Origin: Agrilactobacillus composti DSM 18527 = JCM 14202
GTDB lineage: Bacteria; Bacillota; Bacilli; Lactobacillales; Lactobacillaceae
DNA: 64,000 bases
Reading direction: 5' to 3'
Assembly (NCBI RefSeq): GCF_001436375.1
Contig: NZ_AZGA01000054.1
Location: 24,812 to 88,811 of the forward strand
The notes under the pieces are model-generated. The model made no database searches. It was not told where the DNA came from and worked only from the letters and a program-made list of their open reading frames with translations. Positions 17,124 through 28,367 of this stretch are shown here, in pieces. The translations under genes were made by a program, and so were the position numbers. How positions within the stretch are numbered: the stretch's first letter is position 1; each line of letters begins with the position of its first letter.

Positions 17124-18491
17124 ATGACCAATGATCCTTTAGATTTTAAAATGAAAATCAGACAAGGCATCGTTTTTATCGTGGCTAATTCGATGCAATT
17201 ATTGCCTCTGGCGTTGTTTGCTTATGTGACCCCCACCAATTCATTACAGTTGGCATTTCCCCTACTGTTATTTTACGCGGGCAATAAAACCGGGTTGTTA
17301 TTGATCAATGGCCTGGGCAAAGTCACCGCGGCCTATCATTTGACCCAACTTTCTTTAGGGGTGGGGCTGTTGGCGGCCTTTGTGCTGGGATTGACCAACA
17401 TTCCTATTGTAGACGACCTCACAGCTTTACTACTGGGCTTGAGCGCCAGTGTGGTCTTGGTGGCCTTTCAGACCGTGTATTATGTGGAGCGCACAACGTG
17501 GCATTGGAATATCGGGGCCGTGGAACTGATCAGTGGAGTGCTTTATGTGGCGTTAGCCGCGGGGTTGATGGTGTTAATCAGCCGCTGGCAAGTGCGCTGG
17601 ACCTTTTTAGGCTTGGCCCTGTTTCAGGGTTTAGCTCTGTGGCTGTTACGGCAATTTCCCAATTTTATCCGCCAAGACCAACATCCCCTGACCCGGGCTG
17701 GCAGTCGCTCTAATAACGACATTGAACTCTTCGTTTGGCTGACCCTGTTAGTCTTGGGGCTGCGGGATGTACGCCAATTTGCCAATCAGCTGGCCCTGTT
17801 ATTTCTGGGCATCGTCTTACTGGGCTTCTTCGCCTTTTTAGCCCGAATTCTTTTCAAAAATCAGGTTAAAATCCACTTTCCTTGGTGGCATATTTTAGCC
17901 TCGTTTCTAAATGGCGCCACGGAAACCTTTGCCATGTTGTACATCTTATTCGTGGCTGACCCTGATAATAAATGGGCCATCCCCCTAGGCTATCTTTATT
18001 ACGCCCTGGGATTTTTAGCCGGGCAAGTCCTGCGCAAGCCTCTGCAAAAGTGGTTAAAACCCCTGTCCGACTTGACCCTGCAGCTTTTGGGTTTTACACT
18101 GGGTAGCTGGCTGTTGGTGAGCCACTTCACGTTGCCCCTAGGCCTATTCATCATTGGCTTTGTGGGGACTGCCAATAGTATTTTGCTAAATCACGCAGCC
18201 TTTCAACTCCCCATCGGGGCCCAGCAAAACCGGCTGATGGTCAAGTATCGCAACGTTTACTTGGGCAGCATTCTCGCCCAGTTTCTCATGTTGTTGACCC
18301 TGGGCATCACCGCCCTAGCGTTACAAGGTCATTTTCTGGCACCCTTGACCACGGTGCATCGACTAGCGACCACTAACAACCAAGCAGCGGTCTTGATCAT
18401 GGGCTGTATCTTGGCTTTGATCATCACTTTAGATGCCCTGGCTGTCTTTTTGGTGGCGCCAAAGGTTGATGAACAGCCGTTGTACAAATAA
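17124..18491 (+). CDS. Polytopic membrane protein, tandem paralogue 2
   Basis: 455 residues, clearly homologous along its whole length to the preceding gene (roughly two thirds identical by eye) and starting 71 nt after it, with its own GGAGG. The segments differ most in loops and at the very C-terminus, yet both end in DEQPLY/NEQPLY. Tandem duplication followed by divergence is the simplest explanation. Function unknown. Confidence 0.75.
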   Translation: MTNDPLDFKMKIRQGIVFIVANSMQLLPLALFAYVTPTNSLQLAFPLLLFYAGNKTGLLLINGLGKVTAAYHLTQLSLGVGLLAAFVLGLTNIPIVDDLTALLLGLSASVVLVAFQTVYYVERTTWHWNIGAVELISGVLYVALAAGLMVLISRWQVRWTFLGLALFQGLALWLLRQFPNFIRQDQHPLTRAGSRSNNDIELFVWLTLLVLGLRDVRQFANQLALLFLGIVLLGFFAFLARILFKNQVKIHFPWWHILASFLNGATETFAMLYILFVADPDNKWAIPLGYLYYALGFLAGQVLRKPLQKWLKPLSDLTLQLLGFTLGSWLLVSHFTLPLGLFIIGFVGTANSILLNHAAFQLPIGAQQNRLMVKYRNVYLGSILAQFLMLLTLGITALALQGHFLAPLTTVHRLATTNNQAAVLIMGCILALIITLDALAVFLVAPKVDEQPLYK

Positions 18492-18545
18492 CCCTTATGG
18501 CTTTTGTTAGGCCCATTGATTACCAGCAAACCGGCCATAATATCT

Positions 18546-18583
18546 GCAAAAAAAGAGACAACCCCAAAATAGGGCTGTCTCTT
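18546..18583 (-). terminator. Terminator of the pur operon
   Basis: AGAGACAaCCC / GGGcTGTCTCT stem with a seven-T run on the minus strand (plus-strand A-run 18548-18554), just past the purD stop. Confidence 0.8.
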
Positions 18584-18590
18584 GTTGTGT

Positions 18591-19841
18591 TTATAAGGCT
18601 TTACTGCCAATATCATGACGATAAATAAAGGGTTCAGCGACATTTTCCGTCAAAGCAGGATATAACACTGTTTGGCAAGCTTGGATGCTGGCCTGGGTGG
18701 TGGTCAACATAAAGACCCGACCCCCGGCGCTGACCAAGTGGCCGCCGACTTCTTCTACCCCCGCATAGGTCACCTGAATCGCTGCGGGGAGGTTTTGTAG
18801 GTCTGGCAAGACAATGCCTTTGATTGGCTGTTTAGGATACCCGGAAGCCCCAACGACCACGCCCAAGGTGTAATCCCCTTGGCGCCAAGTCACTTCAGGC
18901 TGACGTTTAGCCAACAGGTCCGTGATCAATGTGTAAAAATCACTTTGCAGGCGGGGCAACAACACCTGGGTCTCCGGATCCCCCAAGCGCATGTTGTATT
19001 CGATCACTTTGATCCCTGTGTCGGTCAAAATCAAACCGGCATATAAAATGCCCGAAAAAGCCAAGCCATCGGCCACCATCCCTTGAATCGTGGGAATGAC
19101 GATTTGGTCATAGGCCTGCTGGCTCAAATCCGCCGGCATCTGGGGCAGCGGACTATACGCCCCCATGCCGCCAGTGTTAGGCCCCTTATCCCCATCTAAC
19201 AGGCGCTTGTGGTCTTGGGACAAGGGCAGTGGCACAATCAAATCCCCATTGATGAAGCTCATGCAGGAAAATTCCTGGCCCACCAAATAATCCTCAATCA
19301 CCACCGCCTGTTGGGCATCGTGGGCGTACAGCGCCCGCAACACGGATTGGGCTTCAGCTATCGTTTGGGCAATGGTCACGCCCTTGCCCGCCGCCAAGCC
19401 GTCCACCTTGATGACGATGGGGGCTTCTTGTTGGGCCACATAGGCCAGAGCCGGTTGTAATTGGGTAAAAGTTTCCGATTGGGCCGTAGGAATGTGATGG
19501 CGTTTCATGAAATCTTTGGCAAAGGACTTGGAACCTTCCAGTCGGGCGCTGGCTTGTTTGGGACCAAATACCGCCAAATTGGCTTGGGTAAAGGCATCCA
19601 CGATTCCCTTACTCAAAGGCACTTCAGGGCCCACAAAAGTCAGGTCCACTTGTTTGTCTTGGGCAAACTGAATCAAGCTGTCAAAGTCGTTTTCATCGAT
19701 CCCCACAATTTGAATATCATCCAAAGACATCCCGGGATTGCCTGGGGCACAATAAACCGTGTCCACTTGTGGACTCTTTTGAAATTGTTGGCTGATGGCG
19801 TGTTCCCGGCCGCCAGAACCAATCACTAAAACTGTTGCCAT
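18591..19841 (-). CDS. purD: Phosphoribosylamine-glycine ligase
   Basis: ATP-dependent ligation of glycine to phosphoribosylamine (second step of IMP synthesis). 416 residues: N-terminal GSGGREHAI, then an ATP-grasp domain with KVDGLAAGKGV near 145 and the signature RLGDPETQVLLPRL near 285. Last gene of the eleven-gene pur operon; 15 nt after purH and followed by the terminator 18546-18583. Confidence 0.97.
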   Translation of the reverse strand: MATVLVIGSGGREHAISQQFQKSPQVDTVYCAPGNPGMSLDDIQIVGIDENDFDSLIQFAQDKQVDLTFVGPEVPLSKGIVDAFTQANLAVFGPKQASARLEGSKSFAKDFMKRHHIPTAQSETFTQLQPALAYVAQQEAPIVIKVDGLAAGKGVTIAQTIAEAQSVLRALYAHDAQQAVVIEDYLVGQEFSCMSFINGDLIVPLPLSQDHKRLLDGDKGPNTGGMGAYSPLPQMPADLSQQAYDQIVIPTIQGMVADGLAFSGILYAGLILTDTGIKVIEYNMRLGDPETQVLLPRLQSDFYTLITDLLAKRQPEVTWRQGDYTLGVVVGASGYPKQPIKGIVLPDLQNLPAAIQVTYAGVEEVGGHLVSAGGRVFMLTTTQASIQACQTVLYPALTENVAEPFIYRHDIGSKAL

Positions 19842-19856
19842 AATAGCCTCCCCAAA

Positions 19857-21389
19857 CTAATGTTTGAAATGACGTACGCCGGTGAACACTAGGGCCACGC
19901 CCAGTTCGTCGGCTTTTTTGATGGAATCTTTATCTTTGATACTGCCCCCAGGTTCTACGATGGCACTAATGCCATGTTTGGCCGCATATTCCACGCTATC
20001 GTCCATGGGGAAGAAGGCGTCTGAGGCTAAAATTGCATCTTTAAATTGGGGTTTCGTTTTGGCCTTATCCACCGCGATCTTCACGGAATCGATCCGATTT
20101 TGTTGACCGGCCCCGATCCCTAATGTCCGGTCGGCGGTGGTCACTACAATGGCGTTACTCTTCACGTGTTTAACGGTGGTTTGCCCAAAGGCTAGGGCCT
20201 TCAGTTGTTCAGGTGTGGGCTGTTTTTGGCTGACCACTTCAAAGTCGTTGGCACTTTCAGTCACTTGGTCCCCAGATTGGATCAAAATCCCCCCCATGAT
20301 CCCGGTGATTTCCCGGTCGGCGGCAGATTTGGCCCCTTCAAAGTCTAAGGTCAACAGCCGTAAGTTCTTCTTCTTTTCCAAAATGGTTAAGGCTTCGCTG
20401 GAAAAACTTGGGGCGATGATGATTTCTAAGAATAATTTATGCATTTCGGTGGCCGTAGCCGCGTCCACTTCCCGGTTCAAGGCAATGATGCCCCCAAAAA
20501 TCGAGATGGGATCAGACTCATAGGCTTTTTGCCAAGCATCTACTAACTGCGTTGCCACACCAATGCCGCAAGGATTCATATGTTTTAAAGCCACCACAGC
20601 GGGTTGATCATTGAAGTCAGATATGATTTGCAAGGCCGCATTGGCATCCCGCAGGTTGTTATAAGACAGTTCTTTGCCGTGGACTTGAGTGGCATTGGCT
20701 AAGGAATACTTTTGAGCCAAAGGTTCCACGTAAAACGCGGCTTTTTGATGGGAATTTTCCCCATAACGCAAGCTTTGTCGTTTTTCATAAGTCAGGGTCA
20801 ATTTTTCCGGTTCTGGTTCCGTGGTGAAGTATTGGGCGATCAAGGCGTCATAAGCGGCGGTATGCCGGAAGACCTTGGCTGCTAAACCTAGGCGATATTC
20901 TGGCGTGTCCGTTTGCTGTTGTAACGCTTTAATCACACCAGGATAGTCTTTTGGATCCACCACGGGTAAAACAGATATGTAGTTTTTAGCCGCGGAGCGC
21001 AACATCGAAGGGCCGCCAATGTCAATATTTTCAATGGCTTGGGCTTGAGTCACGTCTGGTTTTTCAATGGTTGCTTTGAAGGGATATAGGTTCACGCAGA
21101 CCAAATCAATAGGCTTAATGTCTTCTTTTTCTAGCATGGCCATGTGTTCCGGATCATCTCTTTTGGCCAACAAGCCACCGTGGACCGCTGGATGTAAGGT
21201 CTTGACCCGGCCGTCCAGCATTTCCGGAAAATGGGTGATGGTTTCGACACTTTGAACTGGCACCCCCGCGGCCTCCAAGGCCTTCATGGTGCCCCCAGTG
21301 GAAATCAATTCAAAATCCAAGGCAACTAATTGTTTGGCGAAATCAACCAAATTACTTTTGTCTGAAACACTCAGCAAAGCTCTTCTCAT
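19857..21389 (-). CDS. purH: Bifunctional AICAR transformylase / IMP cyclohydrolase
   Basis: Last two steps to IMP. 510 residues: the N-terminal MGS-like cyclohydrolase domain ([20 protein letters not shown]), then the AICARFT domain with [15 protein letters not shown] near 212 and [11 protein letters not shown] near 267. Five nt downstream of purN. Confidence 0.97.
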   Translation of the reverse strand: MRRALLSVSDKSNLVDFAKQLVALDFELISTGGTMKALEAAGVPVQSVETITHFPEMLDGRVKTLHPAVHGGLLAKRDDPEHMAMLEKEDIKPIDLVCVNLYPFKATIEKPDVTQAQAIENIDIGGPSMLRSAAKNYISVLPVVDPKDYPGVIKALQQQTDTPEYRLGLAAKVFRHTAAYDALIAQYFTTEPEPEKLTLTYEKRQSLRYGENSHQKAAFYVEPLAQKYSLANATQVHGKELSYNNLRDANAALQIISDFNDQPAVVALKHMNPCGIGVATQLVDAWQKAYESDPISIFGGIIALNREVDAATATEMHKLFLEIIIAPSFSSEALTILEKKKNLRLLTLDFEGAKSAADREITGIMGGILIQSGDQVTESANDFEVVSQKQPTPEQLKALAFGQTTVKHVKSNAIVVTTADRTLGIGAGQQNRIDSVKIAVDKAKTKPQFKDAILASDAFFPMDDSVEYAAKHGISAIVEPGGSIKDKDSIKKADELGVALVFTGVRHFKH

Positions 21390-21394
21390 TATCG

Positions 21395-21970
21395 TTATAG
21401 CGCTCCTTTTTTAAGTAAATCTGCCAGGACATCAGGATATAAAACGTGTTCGGTGGCATGGATCCGGGTTTCTAAGCTGTCTAAGTCATCCGTGGGTAAC
21501 ACGGGGACAGCTTTTTGGGCGATGATGGGGCCAGAATCTACCCCCGCATCGATGAAATGAATGGTCACCCCAGTTTCCTTGACCCCGGCCTGAAAAGCAT
21601 CTTCAATGCCGTGGGCCCCAGGAAACTTGGGCAGCAGGGCCGGGTGGATATTGATGATTTTGTTGGGATAAGCAGCTAATAAAGTGGGGCCAATGATGCG
21701 CATGTAGCCTGCCAATAAGATGGCCTGGACGTCCCGGGCTTGCAGGGCGGCCAAAATAGCCGTTTCGGCGGCGGCTTTATTAGCGTAATCTTTGAAATTA
21801 ATGACAAAACTGGGAATATTAAATGCTTGGGCCCGCTGTAACACCGGGGCATCTTGGTGGTCACATACCAATAATACCACCTGTGCGGGTAATTGGCGGG
21901 CTTTGATTGCCTGGACCAGGGCTACAAAGTTAGTCCCGGTACCGGAAGCAAAAATGGCAATTTTTCTCAT
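21395..21970 (-). CDS. purN: Phosphoribosylglycinamide formyltransferase
   Basis: Formyl-THF-dependent GAR transformylase, 191 residues. GSGTNFVAL at the N-terminus binds the substrate phosphate. [12 protein letters not shown] and TVHFID-type [16 protein letters not shown] hold the catalytic Asn, His and Asp. It overlaps the purM stop by 1 nt, indicating translational coupling. Confidence 0.97.
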   Translation of the reverse strand: MRKIAIFASGTGTNFVALVQAIKARQLPAQVVLLVCDHQDAPVLQRAQAFNIPSFVINFKDYANKAAAETAILAALQARDVQAILLAGYMRIIGPTLLAAYPNKIINIHPALLPKFPGAHGIEDAFQAGVKETGVTIHFIDAGVDSGPIIAQKAVPVLPTDDLDSLETRIHATEHVLYPDVLADLLKKGAL

Positions 21971-23016
21971 TATACCTGAGCCTTTCCTGTGAATTCAACC
22001 GCTGACTTATTTCGAGCCGTCACCTGACCTAGTTCAAAGTAAGTGGTACCGGCCTGTTTGAAGCATTGGGTCACCGCTGCTAAATTTTTAGGATGGACCA
22101 TTAAGGTCATGCCGATCCCTAAATTAAAGGTCTGCAACATATCTTGGGCCGTCAGTTGACCTAAAGCTTGTAACCAAGTAAAGACCGCTGGCACTTGCCA
22201 AGCATCCCAGTCAATGGTCACGGCTAAGTCAGCCGGGATCGCCCGGGGCAGGTTTTCCACCAAGCCACCGCCGGTGATATGGGCAGCCGCCGCAATCAGG
22301 TCCTGTTGCAATAAGGGCAATAAGTCCGGCGTGTAAATCCGAGTTGGGGTCAATAAAACACTGGCTAAATCTTGGCCTAATGCTGGGATAAGGGCATCTA
22401 ATTTAAAATCATGGTCTTTAAACAACAATTGGCGGATCAAGGAGAAGCCATTGGAATGTAAGCCAGAACTTGGCAGACCAAGGAGGACGTCGCCGGCCGC
22501 CACCTTGTCCGGTGTCAGCATTTTGGCCTTGGCCACCAACCCCACGGCAAAGCCCGCCAAATCGTAATGATCTGGGGCGTACATGTCGGGCATTTCTGCG
22601 GTTTCACCGCCAATTAAGGCCAGTTGCCCCTTGGCACAGCCGGCTTGTACTCCGGCCACGATTTCGGCCACCGCCGCCGGGTCTACCCCGTGGATCCCTA
22701 AATAATCTAGGAAGTATAAAGGTTTTGCCCCCTGGGCCAAAATGTCGTTGACACACATGGCCACCAGGTCTTCGCCGATGGTATCGTGCTTGTGGGCGGC
22801 AATGGCCACCAAAAGCTTGGTGCCCACCCCATCACTGCCAGAAACTAAGACGGGCTGTTTTACATCAGTGGGCAATTCGTACAGCGCTCCAAAACCGCCG
22901 ATGCCCCCTAATACATGGGGGTCCTTTTGATCCTTGGTCAAGGCGGCGATCTTAGCCACCGCCGCATCCCCGGCGGCAATATCTACCCCAGCAGCCTTAT
23001 AAGCATCTTGGCTCAT
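21970..23016 (-). CDS. purM: Phosphoribosylformylglycinamidine cyclo-ligase
   Basis: AIR synthetase, 348 residues. SGSDGVGTKL near 60, GGETAEMP near 136 and HITGGGLVENLPR near 243 are the PurM/PurL superfamily motifs. Between purF and purN in the operon. Confidence 0.97.
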   Translation of the reverse strand: MSQDAYKAAGVDIAAGDAAVAKIAALTKDQKDPHVLGGIGGFGALYELPTDVKQPVLVSGSDGVGTKLLVAIAAHKHDTIGEDLVAMCVNDILAQGAKPLYFLDYLGIHGVDPAAVAEIVAGVQAGCAKGQLALIGGETAEMPDMYAPDHYDLAGFAVGLVAKAKMLTPDKVAAGDVLLGLPSSGLHSNGFSLIRQLLFKDHDFKLDALIPALGQDLASVLLTPTRIYTPDLLPLLQQDLIAAAAHITGGGLVENLPRAIPADLAVTIDWDAWQVPAVFTWLQALGQLTAQDMLQTFNLGIGMTLMVHPKNLAAVTQCFKQAGTTYFELGQVTARNKSAVEFTGKAQV

Positions 23017-23021
23017 TTAAA

Positions 23022-24482
23022 TTAGCCCTCCTTAATGGTCACGTGATTTTCTAAGTTCAAGCGTTTTAATTCCGTTTGTAATTCATCTTCAAAATCGTAA
23101 AGTGGCGTGGGATAATCCCCGTTGAAATAAGCCACGCATAGCCCACCGTTAGGCGCATCAGTCTTCAAGCCAATGGCCTTGATCAAGCTTTCCACGCTCA
23201 AGAAACCTAAAGAGTCTGAGCCAAAGAAGGCATTCATTTCAGCCACATTCTTATGGGCGGCGATCAATTCATCGGTGCTTTGAATATCGATGCCATAGTA
23301 ACAAGGGAATTTCAAAGCGGGGGAGGCAATGCGCAAATGGACTTCCTTGGCCCCAGCTTCTAACAACAGGCGCACGATATATTTACTGGTGGTGCCCCGG
23401 ACGATGGAATCATCGATCAAGGCCACCTTTTTACCAGCCACCACCCCTTTGACGGGGGATAGCTTCATGCGCACGCTGCGTTCCCGCATGTCTTGATTGG
23501 GTTGAATAAAGGTCCGGGCGATATATTGGTTTTTCACCAAACCCATTTCATAGGGGATGCCACTGGCTTCCGCATACCCAGAAGCTGCGGATAAGGAGGA
23601 ATTAGGGACCCCCACCACAATGTCGGCATCCACAGGTTGTTCTTGGGCCAACAGGCGCCCCATTTCCTTGCGGGCGGTATGGACATTGACCCCGTGAATA
23701 TCGGAATCCGGCCGGGCGAAATACACATATTCCATGGAACAAATCGCCAACTGGGTGTCTTTGGTGTAGTAATCCACCTTGTAGCCCCCGTCATCAATGA
23801 TGATCAATTCACCGGGTTGGATATCCCGGATGAACGTGGCCCCCACTGAATCCAAGGCACAGGTCTCACTGGCCACCACAAAGGCGCCGGTTTTCATCTG
23901 GCCTAACACCAATGGCCGCAAACCGTTGGGATCCACCGCTGCGTATAAATGGGTCTCGGTCATCAATAAGAAGGCAAAGCCCCCCCGCACGGTGCGCAAA
24001 GATTCCTTGAGCTTATCTAAAAAATTGGTATGGGAAGAGCGGCGCAATAAGTGGATCAAAATTTCTGTGTCCGAGGTGGTATGGAAAATAGCCCCCTCAT
24101 TTTCCAGGCGTTTTTTCAAACTAAAGGCATTGGTGAGATTGCCATTGTGGGCCAAGGACATATCCCCATCGGTAAAATGAAACATCAACGGTTGAATGTT
24201 ATCCAAACTCTTACTGCCAGAAGTGGTGTAACGCACGTGGCCAATGGCCGCATCCCCAGTGAGACTGGCTAAGCGTTCCGGGTCTCTGAAGACTTCGCTG
24301 AGTAACCCAAGTCCTCGGACGTTCTTTAATTCATGCCCATCCTTAGACGTGATCCCCGCACCTTCTTGGCCCCGATGTTGCAGGGCGTGGAGGCCATAAT
24401 AGGTCACATCACTGGCTTGGGGTTGCCCCCAGATACCGAAAACACCACATTCTTCATTTAAACTCTTTACTTCATAAGGCAT
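23022..24482 (-). CDS. purF: Amidophosphoribosyltransferase
   Basis: Committed step of purine synthesis, PRPP plus glutamine to phosphoribosylamine. 486 residues. [16 protein letters not shown] shows an 11-residue propeptide before the N-terminal nucleophile Cys12. The PRPP loop [14 protein letters not shown] is near 345. Start ATG 24482 has GGGAGGA about 9 nt upstream and lies inside the end of purL (16-nt overlap). The ORF can be extended to 24500 but that part is not family sequence. Confidence 0.96.
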   Translation of the reverse strand: MPYEVKSLNEECGVFGIWGQPQASDVTYYGLHALQHRGQEGAGITSKDGHELKNVRGLGLLSEVFRDPERLASLTGDAAIGHVRYTTSGSKSLDNIQPLMFHFTDGDMSLAHNGNLTNAFSLKKRLENEGAIFHTTSDTEILIHLLRRSSHTNFLDKLKESLRTVRGGFAFLLMTETHLYAAVDPNGLRPLVLGQMKTGAFVVASETCALDSVGATFIRDIQPGELIIIDDGGYKVDYYTKDTQLAICSMEYVYFARPDSDIHGVNVHTARKEMGRLLAQEQPVDADIVVGVPNSSLSAASGYAEASGIPYEMGLVKNQYIARTFIQPNQDMRERSVRMKLSPVKGVVAGKKVALIDDSIVRGTTSKYIVRLLLEAGAKEVHLRIASPALKFPCYYGIDIQSTDELIAAHKNVAEMNAFFGSDSLGFLSVESLIKAIGLKTDAPNGGLCVAYFNGDYPTPLYDFEDELQTELKRLNLENHVTIKEG

Positions 24483-26695
24483 GGAATAGCATCCTCCCAA
24501 ATGGCTTTGGCCTGGTTCAAATCAATAATTTCGGTTGCGTTGCCGGTGTGAATGGTTAAGGTTGGCGCAGCGGTTACTTCACCCAATAATTGGGCTTTAG
24601 CCCCCAATAAAGCTTCAAATGCAGCAGCTTGGGCGGGTTTAACGGTGACTAAGAAGCGGGATTGGCTTTCAGAAAACAACCAAGCGGGATCAAGATCCCA
24701 ATCGATGGTCGCCCCTAAATGACCTTGACTTTGGAAGCTGCTTTCAGCTAAGGCTGTCAATAAGCCCCCCTTAGAAATATCATGGACCCCTTGGGTTAAA
24801 CCAGCTTGAATCGCCTGTAACATCACGGCTTGGTTGTCGGCTTCAGCCTGGAGGTCGAAGTCAAAGAGTGCCCCACTAATTTTGCCAGTTTGTAGTTTCT
24901 GGATTTCAGAGCCGTTAAAGCCGGCGGTGGTTTGGCCCACCAGGTAAACCAGATCTCCAGCAGCCTTGAAAGCTAAGGTTTGAATATCTTTAGTATCTTT
25001 GATCAAGCCCACCATGCCCACCACCGGTGTTGGGTAAATGGCTTGGCCGTTGGTTTCGTTATATAAAGAAACGTTCCCAGAAATCACCGGGGTGTCCAGC
25101 ATTTTGCAAGCCTCAGTCATCCCCTGGGCACTGGTTGCTAATTCATAAAAGTGTTCTGGTTTTTCCGGATTGCCATAGTTCAAGCAATCGGTCATGGCTA
25201 GGGGTTTAGCCCCTGCAGCCACTAAGTTGCGGGCCGCTTCCGCCACGGCGATGGCGCCGCCGACTTTAGGGTCCAAGTAGATATAACGGGCGTTACCGTC
25301 CATATCCATGGCCAGGGCTTTTTTCGTGCCCCGGATCCGCAAAACTGCCGCATCACTACCAGGTTTCACTACGGTATTGGTCCGGACTTGGGTATCATAA
25401 GTCCCATAAATCGAGGCCTTAGAGGCAATGGTGGGTTGAGCGAGTAATTGGTAGAAGGTCTTCGCTAAATCAGTTACGTCCGGTTGGAATTGGGTAGGTT
25501 CTGGGGCCACCAAGCGGGCAGGGACTTGCTTAGGCCGATGGTAAACCGGCGCGTTAGACACTAAGTCATCCACTGGGACATCACAAACCAACGCCCCTTG
25601 ATGATACAGGCGGTAAGCTTTATCCGTGGTCACATGGCCAATCTTCACCGCATCCAGGCCAAACCGGTCGAACACGTCTAAAATTTCTTGTTCATACCCT
25701 TGATTCACACACAACAGCATGCGTTCTTGGGATTCGGATAACATCATTTCATAAGGGGTCATGCCGCTTTCCCGCACGGGGACCAGGTCTAAGTTCAAGA
25801 CCATGCCGGTGCCGGCTTTAGAAGCCATTTCCGCCGAAGATGACACTAACCCAGCAGCGCCCATGTCTTGGATCCCCACTAAAGCTTCCTTGTGGTGGCG
25901 CACCACTTCTACGCAAGCATCCATCAAGAGTTTTTCCATGAAGGGATCCCCCACTTGGACAGCAGAGCGGTCACTTTCCGTGTCGTCACTGAATTCTTCA
26001 CTGGCAAAAGTAGCCCCGTGAATGCCATCCCGGCCAGTTTTAGCCCCCACATAAATGATGCTGTTGTCACTGCCTTTAGCCTGACCCACTTGCATGTCTT
26101 TTTGGTCTAGGATACCCACACACATAGCGTTGACCAAGGGATTGCCTTCGTAGGTGGCATCAAAACTGGTTTCCCCGCCTACAGTGGGCAGGCCGATGCA
26201 GTTGCCATAATCGGCAATGCCTTTGACCACTTGGGACATCAAATACTTGGTCCGGGGATTGTCTAATTCCCCAAAGCGCAGGCTGTCTAACACGGCAATG
26301 GGTTGGGCCCCCATGGAGAAGATATCCCGGATGATTCCCCCCACACCAGTGGCGGCCCCTTCATAGGGTTCCACAGCAGACGGGTGGTTGTGGCTTTCGG
26401 CTTTAAAGACCACGGCTTGGCCATCGCCAATTTCCACGATCCCAGCCCCTTCCCCAGGCCCTTGGAGGACTTGTTTGCCGGTGGTATGGAATTGTTTTAA
26501 AACCGGTTTGGAATTTTTATAAGAACAATGTTCACTCCACATCACGGCGAACAAACCCGTTTCTGTGTAGTTGGGCAGGCGCCCTAACATGGTACAAGCC
26601 AACTCATATTCACTATCGGTCATGCTCCAAGCTAAATAAGGTTTTTGAGCCTTGATTTCTTCAGGTGTCAGTTCCAGTTTTGTGGGATTAATCAT
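24467..26695 (-). CDS. purL: FGAM synthase, large subunit (small-type PurL)
   Basis: ATP-dependent conversion of FGAR to FGAM with PurS and PurQ. 742 residues, the usual short Gram-positive form lacking the fused glutaminase. [11 protein letters not shown] near 54, [23 protein letters not shown] near 92 and the second-half repeats are diagnostic. Start ATG 26695 is preceded by AAGGAG; the longer ORF to 26758 runs through the end of purQ and is not used. Confidence 0.97.
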   Translation of the reverse strand: MINPTKLELTPEEIKAQKPYLAWSMTDSEYELACTMLGRLPNYTETGLFAVMWSEHCSYKNSKPVLKQFHTTGKQVLQGPGEGAGIVEIGDGQAVVFKAESHNHPSAVEPYEGAATGVGGIIRDIFSMGAQPIAVLDSLRFGELDNPRTKYLMSQVVKGIADYGNCIGLPTVGGETSFDATYEGNPLVNAMCVGILDQKDMQVGQAKGSDNSIIYVGAKTGRDGIHGATFASEEFSDDTESDRSAVQVGDPFMEKLLMDACVEVVRHHKEALVGIQDMGAAGLVSSSAEMASKAGTGMVLNLDLVPVRESGMTPYEMMLSESQERMLLCVNQGYEQEILDVFDRFGLDAVKIGHVTTDKAYRLYHQGALVCDVPVDDLVSNAPVYHRPKQVPARLVAPEPTQFQPDVTDLAKTFYQLLAQPTIASKASIYGTYDTQVRTNTVVKPGSDAAVLRIRGTKKALAMDMDGNARYIYLDPKVGGAIAVAEAARNLVAAGAKPLAMTDCLNYGNPEKPEHFYELATSAQGMTEACKMLDTPVISGNVSLYNETNGQAIYPTPVVGMVGLIKDTKDIQTLAFKAAGDLVYLVGQTTAGFNGSEIQKLQTGKISGALFDFDLQAEADNQAVMLQAIQAGLTQGVHDISKGGLLTALAESSFQSQGHLGATIDWDLDPAWLFSESQSRFLVTVKPAQAAAFEALLGAKAQLLGEVTAAPTLTIHTGNATEIIDLNQAKAIWEDAIPCLMK

Positions 26696-26720
26696 TGTTT
26701 TATTGGTCTCCTTATATAAA

Positions 26721-27389
26721 TTACAAAGCGGTTTTAGTTGCTTGGGCCATACTTTCAAACAGTCCTAAACCATCCGTTAAGCCTAACAAAGCTTCCACGG
26801 CCCGTTCAGGATGGGGCATCATGCCTAACACATTGCCCTGAGCGTTGGTGATACCGGCGATGTCGGCCACACTGCCATTGGGATTATCCGTATAAGTGAA
26901 CACGATTTGGCCATTGGCCTGCATTTGGGCTAAGGTGTCGGGGTCACAATAGTAATTGCCTTCCCCATGGGCGATGGGCAGGGTAATGGTGTCCGTGGTA
27001 TAGGCACTGGTAAAGCGGGTGTTAGGATTGGTGATCTTTAATTCGGTATCTTTACAAATGAATTCTAAGCTGGTGTTTTCATGTAAAGCCCCAGGTAAGA
27101 GGCCAGCTTCGGTGAGGACTTGAAAGCCATTGCAGACGCCTAAGACCAGGCCGCCTTGGTTGGCAAAGTCGATGATGGCAGGCATGATGGGAGAGAAACG
27201 GGCAATGGCGCCACAGCGCAGGTAATCCCCGTAGGAAAAGCCCCCGGGGATCAAGACCCCGTCAAAACCAGCAAGGCTAGTGGCGGTGTGGGGCAATAAT
27301 TGGGCACTTTCACCCAATTGGTCCACCACGGCATGATACATATCTTCGTCACAGTTAGAACCTGGGAATACGATCACGGCAAAGCGCAT
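26721..27389 (-). CDS. purQ: FGAM synthase, glutaminase subunit
   Basis: Class I glutamine amidotransferase of the PurLQS complex, 222 residues. GVCNGFQ holds the catalytic Cys near 86, and [10 protein letters not shown] near the C-terminus holds the His and Glu. AHGEGNYY is the family-specific segment. Its start overlaps the purS stop by 1 nt. Confidence 0.97.
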   Translation of the reverse strand: MRFAVIVFPGSNCDEDMYHAVVDQLGESAQLLPHTATSLAGFDGVLIPGGFSYGDYLRCGAIARFSPIMPAIIDFANQGGLVLGVCNGFQVLTEAGLLPGALHENTSLEFICKDTELKITNPNTRFTSAYTTDTITLPIAHGEGNYYCDPDTLAQMQANGQIVFTYTDNPNGSVADIAGITNAQGNVLGMMPHPERAVEALLGLTDGLGLFESMAQATKTAL

Positions 27390-27646
27390 TAGACCGCCTC
27401 CAATGCTTCAATTTCAAAGCGATAAGTTTCCATGTTGACGTTCACCAATAACTTGTCACAGATATCTTTGACTTGGGCCGCCACGTCGTCTTGGTCCACA
27501 CCGGTCAATTTCAATTCGAAATATTTCCCCATGGTGACGTCGGCCACATTTTCATAAGCTAGGCGATGTAAAGCGGATTTGATGGATTCGCCTTTAGGAT
27601 CCAGGATCGAGGGTTTATAAGTCACATAGATTTTAGCCAAGTACAT
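27389..27646 (-). CDS. purS: FGAM synthase subunit PurS
   Basis: Small dimeric subunit that bridges PurQ and PurL, 85 residues. [19 protein letters not shown] is the standard N-terminus. ATG 27646 has AAGGAGCG about 8 nt upstream and overlaps the purC 3' end by 14 nt; the 8-residue upstream extension is rejected. Confidence 0.95.
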   Translation of the reverse strand: MYLAKIYVTYKPSILDPKGESIKSALHRLAYENVADVTMGKYFELKLTGVDQDDVAAQVKDICDKLLVNVNMETYRFEIEALEAV

Positions 27647-28367
27647 TGATCGCACGCTCCTTATCTTCAATGCGTTTCAAAACTTCTTCATAACCTGGGC
27701 GTAAGTCCCCTAAGCCCTTGCGGAAAACATCTTTGTCTAAGGACTTGCCCGTCTTCTGGTCAATGAGTCGGGCGGTGTCTGGGGAAATTTCGTCAGCCAG
27801 TAAAATGTTGCCTTCAAAGTCCAGGCCAAATTCCAACTTGAAGTCCACTAAGGTGATATCAATATCAGCAAAGAATTGCTTTAAGGCGGTATTGACGGTC
27901 AAAGCCTTTTGTTTCAATTCCGCGATTTGGGCCGGGGTGGCGATGTCTAGAGCCACGATCTGGGCATCGTTGATGAAGGGGTCGTCTAAGGCGTCACTCT
28001 TATAATAGAATTCCACGATGGGTTGTTTGAATTTCATGAGGTGGGCCACGTTAAACTTGGTTTCAAAATGACCAGATGCTAAGTTGCGGACGACAGTTTC
28101 CAGGGGAATGATTTGGACTTTTTTCATGATCTGTTCGGTTTCAGACATTTGTTGGATAAAGGCTGATTCAATGCCCTGGGTCTTTAAGTAGTTGAAGATA
28201 TGACCGGAGATTTGGTTGTTTAACGTACCTTTGTGGGCGATGGCGACTTTTTTAGCCCCGTTCAAGGCAGTGGCCTGGTCGATATATTCGGCCCAAACAA
28301 CTTGTTCATCGTCGGTGGCGTACATTTTCTTAGCTTTGCCTTCATAAAGTAATGCTGCTTTTTTCAA
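27633..28367 (-). CDS. purC: SAICAR synthetase
   Basis: Ligates aspartate to CAIR, 244 residues. [13 protein letters not shown] at the N-terminus is the ATP-binding segment, and LVDFKLEFG followed by LADEISPDTARLID is the family signature pair near 175-205. Overlaps purK by 26 nt. Confidence 0.97.
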   Translation of the reverse strand: MKKAALLYEGKAKKMYATDDEQVVWAEYIDQATALNGAKKVAIAHKGTLNNQISGHIFNYLKTQGIESAFIQQMSETEQIMKKVQIIPLETVVRNLASGHFETKFNVAHLMKFKQPIVEFYYKSDALDDPFINDAQIVALDIATPAQIAELKQKALTVNTALKQFFADIDITLVDFKLEFGLDFEGNILLADEISPDTARLIDQKTGKSLDKDVFRKGLGDLRPGYEEVLKRIEDKERAINVLG

